Positions 1 through 9,502 are shown, counted from the first letter of the stretch. The stretch: 64,000 bases of DNA from [Zimmermannella] alba NBRC 15616 (GCF_001570905.1 NZ_BCSO01000012.1:1-64000); one strand, 5' to 3'. A program made the numbers and translations. Notes: generated by a model from the sequence alone, not told the origin.

Positions 1-2580
1 GGCCTTGGGCGCGATGGGCGGTGACGGCGTAGCCGAGGTCGACGTGCTCAGCCACGTAGTCGGCGGGCACGACGATGCTGTTGCCCAACCGGGCCCCGGG
101 TGGGCGGATCGTGACCAACCCGTCGTCACGTACGGCGGTGATGGTCCAGGTTTGGCCGTTGCGGACCCAGCCGTGCCGGTTCCGTAGCCTCCGGTCGTTG
201 CGGCGGGTGATGATCGTGTCACCCACGCCCGCTGCCGATCCGTCGGACAGGGTGATTTCGGGGCCGGGCTTCAGCGTGCCGTCGAGGATGAGGTCGGCGC
301 GGGCGCGGATGTTGAGGGCGGTGACGTTCTCGCGGGTTTCGGCGATCACCACCGACGCCAACCCCGCCTGGCGGTCGTGGCGCCAGGCGGCGTAGGCGGC
401 ATCGGTCATGACCTCGGCGTCACCGTCATGGATGCGATCCTGTGCCAGGTAGGTGTCGATGACCGGAGTGCGGCCGTGCCGCAGTTCCAGGGACGCGGTC
501 TTCTCCCAAGCATGCATGAAGCGGTGGACATCGACCAGCTCGGGAGCATCGTCACGGTCGTGGATCACCAGGCTGAACACCCGCCAGCGTCGACGGACTG
601 GAGCTGGGCGTAGTCACCGACCAGCAGCACTTTCGCCCCGGCCTCTTCAGCTGCCTGCGTGATCCGGTCGAGCGAGAGGGTGCCTGCGAGGGAGGCTTCG
701 TCGATGATGACCAGCTGCCCGGCCTTGAAGCTGGCGCCGGTGCATTGGCGGGTGGTCCACCACTTCGCCGTATTCTCCGTGGCGATCCCCAGATCATCGG
801 CCAGCACCTGCGCCGCCACCGCCGACGGCGCCAGCCCCACCACCGACCCAGTACCATGCGAGGCCTCCCATGCCCGGCGCAAGGCGTTCATCGCGGTCGT
901 CTTCCCGGCTCCCGCCGGCCCCACCAACACATCCACCACCCGGCCCGAGACGGCAACCGACGCCAAAGCTGCCGCCTGGTCGGGACCGAGCACCCGCCCC
1001 TCGGCATCGGGCTTGCTCGTGATGGTCTCGACGGTGGCGAGGTCGATGCTCGGGCCGGTGGTGGTGCGGGCCCGTTGCAGGAGGCGGTCTTCGGCGGCGA
1101 GGAGGGTGTCGGAGGAGAACTCGGTCGAGTGCTTCGGCCGAAACACCGAGGTGCCATCGGGGCGGCGGAACTCCACCGGGCTCACCGCTAGCTCGGGTGG
1201 GGCCAGGCGCAGGGAGGCCTGCTCGGCAGCGTCGGCAACCATCGCGGTGATGGCTTCGCGGTCCTCGACGGTCGCGAACCGCTACCCCATCGTCTGGCGG
1301 GCGGCTTCGGCCATCAGGTTCCAGCGCCGCCACGTCGAACGCTTCTCACCGACCACCTCAACCACCGAGCACCCCACCTGCCCGATCAGATCCAACGGCA
1401 CATCATCAGCCCGCAACAGCATCTGGCGACCACCGCCGGTGACGCTCCGCGCCCACACGGTGGCATCCATACCGAGCTGCTGGCTGGCTCGGGTGCGCCA
1501 CTCGGCTGTCAGCTCCGCAAGCGAGCGGACCTGTTTCTCCGGACGCGTCGCGAGCGTGGCCTGGGCGCGCAGTTTCATGATGGTCGCCGGCGACGGGCGC
1601 CTGCCATGCTGGGTCACGTAGTCAGCAATCAGCGCGTCGGTCGCCTCGTTGATGTGCCGCGACCGGGTCGAGAACTCCGCCACCAGTTGTTCGGGGACGT
1701 CGGTGACCGCCCATGACGGGTTCCGGTCCCGGCCCATCTCCCGCGCCTCCCAGCTCACGCCGAAGGTGCGGGTCATGTGATTGGCGAACACGGCCTCGTG
1801 CAGCTCTGACAACGCGACCACCGCGGCATGCATCGGACGCCCATCCAGACTCCGCCACTTCCCATCCAACACCGTTTGGGCCTTGTTGCTGATCACCACA
1901 TGCGTGTGCAAGTGCGGGTCCCCGGCGCGGGAGTCGAAGTGATCGAACGCCGTCGCGATGAGCCCGGTGACGTCGACCTGTGCAACCGCGCCATCGCCCG
2001 CGGTTGCGCCCGTGCGGGTGGCTGCTACTTCGCACTCCATGAACGCAACCACGGCCGCAACCGCCTCATGATGGGCTTGCGCAATCAACGTCTGTGTCCC
2101 CGCGTCCGCAACCGCCCACAACACCGATGCTGACTTCGGCACACTGAACGTGAAATCAAACCCCGCCACCGCACGCCGCGACCCCCGCGCAGCCTCCTCC
2201 GCCTCAATCTGCGCAACGGAGCGTTCCCGCGCCACCGTCCCCAAGGCAGAGTCCAGTTGCGCGACACGGTCCGCGACCCGCTCCGCCGTCGAGCGGCACA
2301 CCGGATACGCCCACCCCAGCGGGTCACCCGTGATCGGGTCCCGCCCCATACCACCCAGAAGCCGAAGCTGTTCTTCCGACACTTGGGCGTCAGAGGTGAG
2401 TTCACCATGTCCCAGAGCGGTGACGCCGGAGCCGAGCCAGCATCCAGGTGGGGTTCCAGCCTCGGCGTAGTAGCGGGTCAGCGGAGTCGACAGCGACCGG
2501 TCACCATCACCAGCCACCACGGTGCGCAGCAGGTACCTATAGCCGTCACCAGCCGACATCACCCGCATCGACACCGTCAT
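1..2580 (-). pseudogene. MobF conjugative relaxase/helicase (TraA/TrwC type), broken
   Basis: Relaxase-helicase that would nick and unwind plasmid or ICE DNA for conjugation. The N-terminal relaxase part (2580 down to 1285) has a Tyr near the start (YRYLL) and the metal-binding motif DPHLHTHVV. The helicase part has Walker A VGPAGAGKTTAMNAL, Walker B VIIDEAS and the RecD-like motif VGDYAQLQSVD. Two lesions are visible: an in-frame TAG at 1282-1284, where the same frame resumes at once (probably a Trp codon mutated), and a frameshift near 570-578, after which homologous sequence continues in another frame (HDRDDAPELVDVHRF) to the window edge. The gene is also cut by the window start. I infer a dead mobilisation gene left from an integrated conjugative element. 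It is divergent from the ABC-F gene. Confidence 0.88.
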
Positions 2581-2672
2581 ACTCAGCAGGTGAGCCAGAC
2601 CAGTGGCCTTTTGAACCGCCGGGCACCGGAGTAGGCGTCGAGTGCTCCGTACCCAATCGGCATCCCACTTGG

Positions 2673-2718
2673 TTGCTCCGATGACAAGATTCGGTAGACT
2701 GGATCCGTGAGCATTTGA
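2673..2718 (+). promoter_or_regulatory. Putative promoter and 3-codon leader ORF of the ABC-F gene
   Basis: TTGCTC (2673-2678) and TAGACT (2695-2700) lie 16 bp apart, a plausible sigma-70-type promoter. Seven bases further on, GTG AGC ATT TGA (2707-2718) forms a three-codon ORF that would sit at or next to the transcript start, about 70 nt before the ABC-F start codon. Ribosome-sensing leaders are common in front of ABC-F resistance genes, but no clear attenuator was found here, so the uORF role is speculative. Confidence 0.4.
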
Positions 2719-2786
2719 GCGTTTCCCTGATCTGCGTCCGAGGCCGTCTGCCCGGCAGGTTTAGTCACGTCTTCGGGATCTTGCTC

Positions 2787-4526
2787 ATGTCTCATGTACT
2801 TACTTCATCGTCGTTCACTGCCGCGGGCTCGCATCTACGGGTGGAGGGTCTCTCGTTCTCCTATCCTGATCGGCGGGTCCTCACAGATGTGTCGTTCGTC
2901 GTGCCTGCCGGTGCCCGAGTAGGACTCATCGGGGAAAACGGGTCGGGTAAGTCGACGTTGCTGAAGGCGATCGCCGGAGTCTTGGAGCCGGCATCGGGAA
3001 CGGTTACCGTAAATGCGCCGGATGCCGATGCGCCGGTGTTCGGGCTGCTCCATCAGGAGCACCCATTCTCTGCTACCGAGACCATCGATAATGCTATCGA
3101 GACCGCGGTCGCGCCGTCTCGTCGTGCCGCCGAAGAGGTCAGCAGGCTCGGCGTCGCCTTTGCGGACCGCCCCGACGATCCTGTAATGGCCGACGACTAC
3201 GCACGTGCTTTAGAGACGGCCGAGCGCCTTGGAGCGTGGGAGATCGACGCGAGGATTTCCGGCATGCTGGCTGGTCTCGGGCTCGGGGACATCGACCGCC
3301 GCCGGCTTGTAGGAGCGCTCTCCGGAGGGCAGCGAGCTCGGCTCGCCCTAGCGTGGCTGCTGCTAAGTGCACCGGATGTGCTGCTGCTGGATGAGCCGAC
3401 AAATCACCTCGATGATGCCGCGACCGCCTATCTCGTCAACGTGCTCACGGCGTGGCGGGGTCCGCTACTGATCGCCAGTCACGATCGGGCCTTTCTCGAT
3501 GAGACGGTCACGTCACTGCTCGATCTCGACCCCTCGCCACTCCCGCACGCGGTCGCGGGGCCGCTGGTGCACGACGGCGCGGGAACCGGGATCGGCCTCA
3601 CCCGCTTCACAGGCAGCTACAGCGACTACCTGACCGCACGAGCTGAAGCACGGCAGAGGTGGGAACGGCAGTATCGCGATGAACAGGCCGAGCTTTCCCG
3701 GCTTCGTGCCGCGGTGAAGGAACAGCAGACGGTGGGGCACTCGGATTGGCGCCCGCGTACCGAGGTACGCGGGGCACAGAAGTTTTACGCTGATCGCAAC
3801 GCGCAGGTCGTGTCTCGCCGCGTCAACGACGCTCGCGCACGCCTGACGGACCTTGAAGACCGTCAGATCCGGAAGCCGCCACGGGAACTCGAATTCCAAG
3901 GGCTCACCGTTGCTGGCGCCCCGCGTGCCATCGGCGCCCTTGAACCCGTGCTCACCACCGTCAACGTAACGCTGAAAAATCGGCTCCCGGCCACGTCGCT
4001 CAGCATCAGCCGAGGCGAGAAGTGGCTCATAACCGGCCCGAACGGGTCGGGCAAATCGACCTTGCTCGGCCTGCTCGCAGGCACGCTGGAACCCAGTAGC
4101 GGGCAGGTCACTCGCGCACCGGTCGACCGCGTAGGGCTGCTTGCGCAAGAGACCACCCTACCTGACCCCTTCGATCGAGGTCCGGCTCGCACCGCACTCG
4201 ACGCCTACACGGATCTGGTCGGCATGGAACGTGCGGCACGAGTGCCGCTGGGCACCTTCGGACTGGTTGCTGGTCGAGACCACAATCGATGCGTGCAGGA
4301 ACTCAGCGTCGGCCAAAAGCGTCGCCTTGCCCTCGCGGTACTCCTGGCTGACCCCCCAGAGATCCTGCTGCTGGATGAGCCGACCAACCACTTGTCGCTC
4401 AGCCTCGTCACCGCGCTCGAATACGCACTCGCCCAATACCCTGGCACTGTCGTCGTTGCATCACACGACCGATGGCTGCGCAAACGATGGAAAGGCCAGC
4501 GGTTGACGCTGCCCGAAACAGGATGA
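2787..4526 (+). CDS. ABC-F family ATPase, probable ribosome-protection protein
   Basis: A 579-residue protein with two ABC ATPase domains and no membrane segments, the layout of ABC-F proteins that act on the ribosome rather than as transporters. Domain 1 has Walker [15 protein letters not shown], signature [13 protein letters not shown] and Walker [13 protein letters not shown]. Domain 2 has [14 protein letters not shown], a variant signature [12 protein letters not shown] and [12 protein letters not shown] charged linker of about 100 residues separates them, as expected for the ABC-F interdomain arm. ATG at 2787 is chosen over the upstream TTG at 2715 because the sequence resembles the family only from there. 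An erm remnant follows, so a role in macrolide-lincosamide-type resistance is likely but inferred. It could instead be a housekeeping EttA-like factor. Confidence 0.8.
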   Translation: MSHVLTSSSFTAAGSHLRVEGLSFSYPDRRVLTDVSFVVPAGARVGLIGENGSGKSTLLKAIAGVLEPASGTVTVNAPDADAPVFGLLHQEHPFSATETIDNAIETAVAPSRRAAEEVSRLGVAFADRPDDPVMADDYARALETAERLGAWEIDARISGMLAGLGLGDIDRRRLVGALSGGQRARLALAWLLLSAPDVLLLDEPTNHLDDAATAYLVNVLTAWRGPLLIASHDRAFLDETVTSLLDLDPSPLPHAVAGPLVHDGAGTGIGLTRFTGSYSDYLTARAEARQRWERQYRDEQAELSRLRAAVKEQQTVGHSDWRPRTEVRGAQKFYADRNAQVVSRRVNDARARLTDLEDRQIRKPPRELEFQGLTVAGAPRAIGALEPVLTTVNVTLKNRLPATSLSISRGEKWLITGPNGSGKSTLLGLLAGTLEPSSGQVTRAPVDRVGLLAQETTLPDPFDRGPARTALDAYTDLVGMERAARVPLGTFGLVAGRDHNRCVQELSVGQKRRLALAVLLADPPEILLLDEPTNHLSLSLVTALEYALAQYPGTVVVASHDRWLRKRWKGQRLTLPETG

Positions 4527-4818
4527 CAATCACAGTCCACCAAGTCGAGACGCAAGGTGCCCGCGTCGGCGCAGTAGCACGTCAACAGAGTCAGCATCGC
4601 CACCCCGAGTCAACCCCACCTGGTCGCCACACAGGTGAGCTGGCAGCCTCCCAACCTCGATCTGCAAGAGGCGTGGCAGATCTGTCGAGGCTCTGTGGCC
4701 GTGGGTTAGCTCGGGATTCGTACTGGCCATCATTGATACGGATCTCCGCGTCTTTGGGCAGAGACGGGATATTGAGTCGCTGACCGGCAGCAGGGTCACC
4801 TACGCTACGCCGGTGGGC
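4527..4818. other. Intergenic region with no recognised gene
   Basis: Between the ABC-F stop and the erm leader peptide. Short ORFs on both strands have no recognisable content. No terminator with a clear T-run and no inverted repeat was seen. Confidence 0.5.
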
Positions 4819-4863
4819 ATGTTGTTCTACGGCACTGCTTCGCTGCGTCTGCGCAGCCGCTAA
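4819..4863 (+). CDS. Erm leader peptide (macrolide-stalling type)
   Basis: A 14-codon ORF encoding MLFYGTASLRLRSR, about 100 nt before the erm start. Erm leader peptides of the ErmX/ErmD class carry an Arg-Leu-Arg motif at which a macrolide-bound ribosome stalls, remodelling the mRNA to free the methylase ribosome-binding site. The RLR motif sits at residues 10-12 here. Downstream sequence at about 4896-4921 can form a GC-rich hairpin (CCGCCCCGG with a complementary partner), consistent with attenuation. The leader looks intact although the methylase behind it is destroyed. Confidence 0.65.
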   Translation: MLFYGTASLRLRSR

Positions 4864-4964
4864 CAGCGGCGGGCACCCTCCACAGATTGTTGCTCCCGCC
4901 CCGGTGATCACGGCCGGGCGGCTCTTTCAGCGTGCCCGGCTCCGCAACAACCACGTAGCAAACA

Positions 4965-5364
4965 GTGCCTATCTATCGAAGCGCCCGTCATGAGCACGGC
5001 CAGAACTTCCTGACTGGCCCATCCATCATTGCCACGATGACCCGGCTCGTGGCCGCCACCGATGGCCCGATCATCGAGATCGGCCCCGGTGACGGATCAC
5101 TCACCACCCCGCTGGCCCAGCTCGGGCGACCGGTGACAGCCGTCGAGATCGACACCCGGCTCGCCCAACGCCTGGCCGAGCGGTTGCCGTCGCACGTGGA
5201 GGTCGTCGCCGACGACTCCCTGGACTACCGGCTTCCAACATCGGCGCATGTGCTCGTCGGGAACCTGCCGTTTCACCAGACCACGGCCATGCTGCGACGC
5301 ATCCTGCACGCCCCGGTATGGACCGATGCAATCGGTGCTCGTGCAATGGGGGGGTCGCGCGGCG
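4965..5364 (+). pseudogene. erm: Truncated Erm 23S rRNA (A2058) N6-methyltransferase
   Basis: Starts at GTG 4965 and matches the ErmX-type N-terminus: ARHEHGQNFLTGP, the SAM-binding motif IIEIGPGDGSLT, the acidic VEIDTRLA and the catalytic NLPFH. The family is normally about 250-280 residues. Here homology stops after about 130, where small frame changes (near 5328 and 5355) are followed by unrelated sequence from a serine recombinase. The C-terminal RNA-binding lobe is missing, so the protein should be inactive. The open frame itself runs to 5384. The fusion point with recombinase sequence at about 5364 is a clear recombination scar. Confidence 0.85.
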
Positions 5365-5850
5365 CTCCCAGCCGGCCAAGCTAGTCACCACCACCGGGCT
5401 GCACAAGATCCTCACCAACCCCTACTACCAGGGCACCGTCACCTTCCGCGGGGGCACCTACGACGGCACCCACCAGCCCCTCGTCGACGCGGACACGTGG
5501 CTGCGCGTCCAGACCAACCTGGACACCAACAACACCCGCGGCGAACGACCCCAGAAGTACGACCACTACCTCAAAGGCACCCTGTACTGCGCCTGCGGAG
5601 CCAAGCTCATGATCGAACGCCCCCGCGACAAGACCGGGGACCGCTACGAGTACTTCACCTGCTCCGGACGACGCCGCAAAACCACCAACTGCACCCGCTC
5701 CGCGATCCTCGCCGAACGCGCCGAAGCGGAGATCGAACGCACCTACCAGCGCAACTCCCTGACCCAGACCCAGGCTGAGCACGTCCGGAAGATCCTCAAC
5801 GACGTATTCGACCAGCTCGTAGTGTACCGACCGGGGACGTTGATTGAGGC
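5365..5850 (+). pseudogene. Large serine recombinase, C-terminal fragment
   Basis: Carries the middle and C-terminal parts of a large serine recombinase: the recombinase domain stretch LHKILTNPYYQGTV, then a zinc ribbon with CACG, CSGR and NCTR cysteines, then a helical segment ending near FDQLVVYRP. The N-terminal resolvase catalytic domain with the nucleophilic Ser is absent, replaced by the erm fragment. The frame runs on to 6058, antisense to the AraC gene, but that tail is not recombinase-like. Such enzymes integrate and excise mobile elements, so this is a relic of the machinery that brought the island or a nested element. Confidence 0.85.
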
Positions 5851-5863
5851 AGGGAGGGTCTCG

Positions 5864-6649
5864 TCACGTTCTGATCGTGCGCAAGCGGTAGTCCGTGAGG
5901 GTCAATCCGAGGAGAGTTCGTGCTTCACGACTCAGGTGCGCTTGGTCAACGAAGCCGTAGCGGACTGCGACATCGGCCAGCGCTTCACTAGGGTGGCGAC
6001 GGATCCATTCGGTCGCTTCTTGGAGGCGGCGTCGGCGGATCATGGTGTAGGGCGATAGGCCCACGTACTTGGTAGTTAGGCGGTTGACCGTCCGGGTCGA
6101 GACCCCCAAGGCGTCCGCGAGGTCTTGCACCGTGGCGATGTTGGAGTCGGTGATGGCGAGGTCGGCCAAGCGGTTGGCTTGGTGAGCTTCATCGGTCAAC
6201 GGACCCACGTGGTTTGCAAGCCAAATCTCGACCGTTCCAACGACCTCGGCGAGATTAGTGTCTGATGCCTGAACTGTTTCGTGGACTTTGAGGGCGGAGA
6301 CAGGGACAGAATCGTCACGGCAGGCTGCCGGTTGTTGAGTGAAGGCGGGCACTGCTGCCGGACGTAACAGGGCGCCAAGCACCCAGCCCTGCCCGACCAG
6401 GACTCGTGTGGAGCGCCGGGTGGTGGGTCCCCAGAAGCGCACCTGGTTCATTTCGAAGGCGAGGTTGCTCGCGGGGAAGGCTAGAAGTTCTTGCGACGAG
6501 TGGTGCCCCGAGGGGAGGTCCCACGTGGAGGTCCACCACCAGGCCACCAAGTCCTTGGCCGCGGGGCCGGGTGGGACCCGGGCGAAATCGAAGGGAAGTT
6601 CCGCCGGGAACAATGGGCCCCGTCCACTGACGTCAAGCAGCGTGGTCAT
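5864..6649 (-). CDS. AraC family transcriptional regulator
   Basis: A 261-residue regulator with a poorly conserved N-terminal sensing half (about 1-150) and a C-terminal pair of helix-turn-helix motifs (about 160-255: VQDLADALGVSTRTVNRL, then a second HTH ending near YGFVDQAHLSRE), the AraC/XylS layout. It is divergent from the VOC gene across a 50-bp gap, so it probably controls that gene and itself. Inducer unknown. It lies inside the mobile island between a recombinase remnant and a transposase. Confidence 0.85.
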   Translation of the reverse strand: MTTLLDVSGRGPLFPAELPFDFARVPPGPAAKDLVAWWWTSTWDLPSGHHSSQELLAFPASNLAFEMNQVRFWGPTTRRSTRVLVGQGWVLGALLRPAAVPAFTQQPAACRDDSVPVSALKVHETVQASDTNLAEVVGTVEIWLANHVGPLTDEAHQANRLADLAITDSNIATVQDLADALGVSTRTVNRLTTKYVGLSPYTMIRRRRLQEATEWIRRHPSEALADVAVRYGFVDQAHLSREARTLLGLTLTDYRLRTIRT

Positions 6650-6699
6650 GGCAGGAATCTACAAGACCACCCGCGCCACCAGTCCCTAGCGTGGAGGTC

Positions 6700-7215
6700 A
6701 TGACGAATGAACCAGTTGCCCCTGCACATGGCGAGTACACCGACAACGGCCGTCCGAAGGGATTCTCCAGCCTGACTCCGTTCGTCGCGCTCGAAGATCC
6801 CAAGGCGGCGTTGGCGTTCTACACGGACGTGTTCGGCGCGCGCGTGGTGAACTCCACCGAGATGGAGGGGATGATCATCCATGCCGAGCTCGACTTCGGA
6901 TGTGGTCGCCTCCAGCTGGGGCCGGCGATGAAGGACTATCATCTGCTGGCGCTGGACCCGGAGGCCGAAGACGCGCAGTTCTCCCTTGGCATCTACGTCT
7001 CGGACGTGGACAGGGTCGTTGAGACCGCAGTCGCTCGTGGCGCTGTGCAGCGCGAGGCTGTGACGGGTTTTGTCTCCGGCGACCGCTACGGGAGCATCCG
7101 CGATCCGTTCGGGATCCGGTGGTCGGTGATGACGCGCATCGAGGACCTCAGCGATGAGGAATCAGCTCGCCGGGTCGATGCTTGGGCCGAGGAAATGAGC
7201 AACCAGAACAACTGA
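6700..7215 (+). CDS. VOC superfamily (glyoxalase-like) protein
   Basis: A 171-residue protein of the vicinal oxygen chelate fold. LTPFVALEDPKAALAFYTDVFGARV is the usual first beta-alpha-beta unit (only the key pieces AALAFYTDVFG and LQLGPAM are diagnostic), and DPFGIRWSVMT closes the second unit. Members bind a metal and act on small molecules, or bind and sequester drugs such as bleomycin or fosfomycin; the substrate cannot be told here. Start ATG 6700 is preceded by GGAGG-like sequence (GTGGAGGTC). It is divergent from the AraC gene and probably regulated by it. Confidence 0.82.
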   Translation: MTNEPVAPAHGEYTDNGRPKGFSSLTPFVALEDPKAALAFYTDVFGARVVNSTEMEGMIIHAELDFGCGRLQLGPAMKDYHLLALDPEAEDAQFSLGIYVSDVDRVVETAVARGAVQREAVTGFVSGDRYGSIRDPFGIRWSVMTRIEDLSDEESARRVDAWAEEMSNQNN

Positions 7216-7248
7216 CAGCCCTGGCCGGATGCTCCGCGGCGAAAAGCT

Positions 7249-7286
7249 TGTGATGGGCGGTCACCGCGAGGTGGCCGCCCATCACA
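7249..7286 (+). terminator. Long hairpin after the VOC gene / before the transposase
   Basis: Arms 7249-7265 (starting TGTGATGGGCGG) and 7270-7286 (ending CCGCCCATCACA) pair over 17 bp with one mismatch. It could be the VOC terminator or the left-end structure of the insertion sequence, blocking read-in to the transposase that starts 15 bp later. No T-run follows. Confidence 0.55.
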
Positions 7287-7301
7287 CCTTGGAGGACGCC
7301 C

Positions 7302-8282
7302 ATGTCCCACCCCAACGCTGCGCTGACTCCGCGCCACCGGCTGCTCGTTGCCCGCTTGGTAGTTGACGATGGAAGACCGATCAGCGAGGTTGCTGCCCGG
7401 TTCCAGGTCTCCTGGCCAGCCGTGAGGCGCTGGGCCGACCGCTACCGGACCGGCCAGTCCATGCAGGACCGCTCCTCACGACCGCATCACTCACCCAACA
7501 AGACGAGCCCAGCGACGACGAAGCGCTGCATCCAGCTCCGGCTTCGACTGCGAGAAGGACCCGTGCAGTTGGCCTGCCAGCTCGGGATCGCTCCGTCGAC
7601 AGTCCACCGGATCCTGACCGACGCCCATCTGAACCGGCTGTCGCATGTCGACCGCGCCACCGGTGAGCCCATTCGTCGCTACGAGCATGACCATCCTGGC
7701 GCGATGCTGCACGTTGATGTGAAGAAGCTGGGCAACATCCCTGACGGCGGAGGCTGGCGCTACGTCGGCCGACGCCAAGGCGAGAAGAACCGCTCAGCCA
7801 CACCAGGCAAGCCCAAGAACAAGTACCGCGACCCGTTGGTTGGCAAGGCCTACGTCCACACCGTCATCGACGACCACTCCCGCGTCGCCTACGCCGAGAT
7901 CCACGACGACGAAACCGCCCTCACAGCGACAGCCGTCCTCGTCCGGGCCGTCGAGTGGTTCAACACCCGTGGCGTCACCGTCGAACGGGTCCTGTCCGAC
8001 AACGGTGGAGCCTACCGCTCACACCTGTGGCGAGACACCTGTGCCGAGCTCGGGATCAAGCACAAGCGCACGCGGCCGTATCGTCCTCAGACCAACGGCA
8101 AGATCGAGAGATTTCACCGCCCCCTGGCCGACGGATGGGCATACGCCCGCTGCTACAGCTCCGAACAGGAACGGCGCGATGCCCTGGCTGGCTGGATCCA
8201 CTTCTAAAATCACCACAGGCCCCACTCAGCTTGCGGCAACAAGCCACCCATCACCCGCTTGACCAACGTCCCCGGTCACTAC
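7302..8282 (+). pseudogene. IS481 family transposase with premature stop
   Basis: DDE transposase of the IS481/IS3 superfamily. An N-terminal helix-turn-helix (ISEVAARFQVSWPAVRRWA) is followed by an integrase core with the acidic residues in MLHVDVKKLG, LSDNGGAYR and NGKIERFHR. The reading frame stops at TAA 8205-8207 right after GWIHF, but the next codons in the same frame read NHHRPHSACGNKPP, the normal family C-terminus, so a Tyr codon became a stop. The expected stop near 8282 is also lost. No terminal inverted repeats were identified, and the right end seems eroded against the tRNA. The DDE residues precede the stop, so residual function is possible but doubtful. Confidence 0.85.
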
Positions 8283-8302
8283 ACCTGGGGGATTCGACTC
8301 CC
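8283..8302. repeat. Imperfect copy of the tRNA-Ala 3' end (att-like)
   Basis: ACCTGGGGGATTCGACTCCC resembles, in the same orientation, the tRNA-Ala T-arm and acceptor end at 8430-8450 (ACCTAGGGGGATTCGAACCC). Integrating elements that use a tRNA 3' end duplicate that end, so this may be a decayed attachment site. It lies directly after the transposase remnant. Confidence 0.45.
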
Positions 8303-8398
8303 AAACGCCCCTCCACACGCTGCTCCGCAGCGCGCGGAGCCTCCAGCGTTCGGGGCCCACCCAAGGGGGTTCTCATCGGTGCTTGTCCCACAAACAAG

Positions 8399-8420
8399 AA
8401 AGGCCCCTGACGGGGCCTTT
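8399..8420 (-). terminator. Rho-independent terminator of tRNA-Ala
   Basis: AAAGGCCCC and GGGGCCTTT form a 9-bp stem with a 4-nt loop. Read on the minus strand it lies 6 nt after the tRNA 3' end and is followed by a T-rich stretch. Confidence 0.8.
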
Positions 8421-8426
8421 CGTTTG

Positions 8427-8499
8427 TGGACCTAGGGGGATTCGAACCCCCGACCTTCTCATTGCGAACGAGACGCGCTACCAACTGCGCCATAGGCCC
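8427..8499 (-). tRNA. tRNA-Ala (anticodon CGC)
   Basis: Cloverleaf readable by eye: acceptor GGGCCTA pairs with TAGGTCC; D-arm GCGC...GCGC; anticodon stem TCTCG/TGAGA with loop TTCGCAA, giving anticodon CGC for GCG alanine codons; T-arm with GGTTCGAATCC. Discriminator is A and CCA is not encoded. Its 3' end faces the mobile island at lower coordinates, the usual geometry for tRNA-targeted integration. Confidence 0.95.
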
Positions 8500-8572
8500 T
8501 TAGCGAAGATCTAGCATAGCGCGGCAAAGCGCATCCGCACAATGCCCGCTGCTCGAATCCCCGCAGCGTCGG

Positions 8573-9502
8573 CTAGCCGTTGTTGCCGTTCGTGAAGCCG
8601 CCATTCGGCTTGTCCGGCTTGCCGTTGCCGGGCTTGCCACTGTCGGTGCTCGGCTTCGGCTGCACCGACGGCTTCGCTTCCTCGGTCGGCTTCGGCGTCT
8701 CGGTCGGCTTCGGCGTCTCGGTCGGCTTCGGCGTCTCGGTCGGCTTCGGCGTCTGGACGGGAGCTGGCGGCACGTACGACTCGAACGACTGCAGGTGCTG
8801 AGCCTTCGCATTACCCAGCTGCTGCGGAAGCTCAATCACCGCCGCCGAGAGTGCTTCAAGATCGTGCCCGTCAGCGTTCACCTGAATCGTGCTGGCGAGC
8901 TCACGAAGACGCTCCTCGGTCTCCCAGTTCACACCCCAGTACTCACTGATCCACGACTCAACCACCCCAGCAAGACCCTGCGAGTACGTACCAATGAAGT
9001 ACTTGAGGGCCTCCTGGTACTTCGCTTCCGCACCAGCCGCGTCATTATTGAGCACGAGCTGCTTCGCTTCGGTGAGGAGCTTGCCCATTTCCTCCGACTG
9101 CTTCTTGTCACCCACCGTGTTCGACATGAGATACGCCACGTCGATCGTGTCGATTTTGTCCTGCACAGCCTGTGCTTCCGGCGTCATGACGACAACCGTC
9201 GGGGCCTTGGCAGCATTCGCCTCAGCCTCAAGCTGCGCCTTGCGCACCGAACCAAACATCGCGATGCCGCTCGGGATGACCACAACAAGCAGCAGCACGA
9301 GCAGCGCCGCCGTGAGCCAACCCATCCGCTGCTTCGACGACGAGGCACGCCAGGCGTTCAGCATGCCGCTGCCTGCGCTTCGAGCATTCGTCGAACCCGT
9401 GCGCTCGGTCGGCCCGCCCGCGCGGAACACTCCGGCCGGGATCTGGATCGGATTCGCATCCTCAACGGACGCGAACGGATCCTGAAGATCACGCTTCGGC
9501 AT
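8573..9502 (-). CDS. Membrane-anchored surface protein with KPTETP repeats
   Basis: A 309-residue protein of unknown function. Residues about 1-60 are cytoplasmic, a single membrane segment follows (LTAALLVLLLVVVIPSG, about 63-80), then an external helical domain of about 150 residues (AEAKYQEALKYFIGTYSQ), then a tail of KPTETP repeats and a Gly/Asn-rich end. The tail looks like a wall-spanning stalk. No sortase motif is visible. The downstream-numbered neighbour at 9592-11376 has the same plan, including a similar EALKYF/EARKYF helix, so the pair appears duplicated. ATG at 9502 has a GGAGG-type site just upstream. Confidence 0.75.
   Translation of the reverse strand: MPKRDLQDPFASVEDANPIQIPAGVFRAGGPTERTGSTNARSAGSGMLNAWRASSSKQRMGWLTAALLVLLLVVVIPSGIAMFGSVRKAQLEAEANAAKAPTVVVMTPEAQAVQDKIDTIDVAYLMSNTVGDKKQSEEMGKLLTEAKQLVLNNDAAGAEAKYQEALKYFIGTYSQGLAGVVESWISEYWGVNWETEERLRELASTIQVNADGHDLEALSAAVIELPQQLGNAKAQHLQSFESYVPPAPVQTPKPTETPKPTETPKPTETPKPTEEAKPSVQPKPSTDSGKPGNGKPDKPNGGFTNGNNG
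8682..8753 (-). repeat. Four tandem 18-bp repeats coding KPTETP
   Basis: Four perfect copies of TCGGTCGGCTTCGGCGTC (plus strand) at 8682, 8700, 8718 and 8736 encode Lys-Pro-Thr-Glu-Thr-Pro units. Identical repeats at DNA level suggest recent or unstable copy number. Confidence 0.9.

Noticed and set aside
8682-8753. CRISPR-like repeat array
   Set aside because: Short tandem 18-bp units without spacers, in frame inside a coding sequence.
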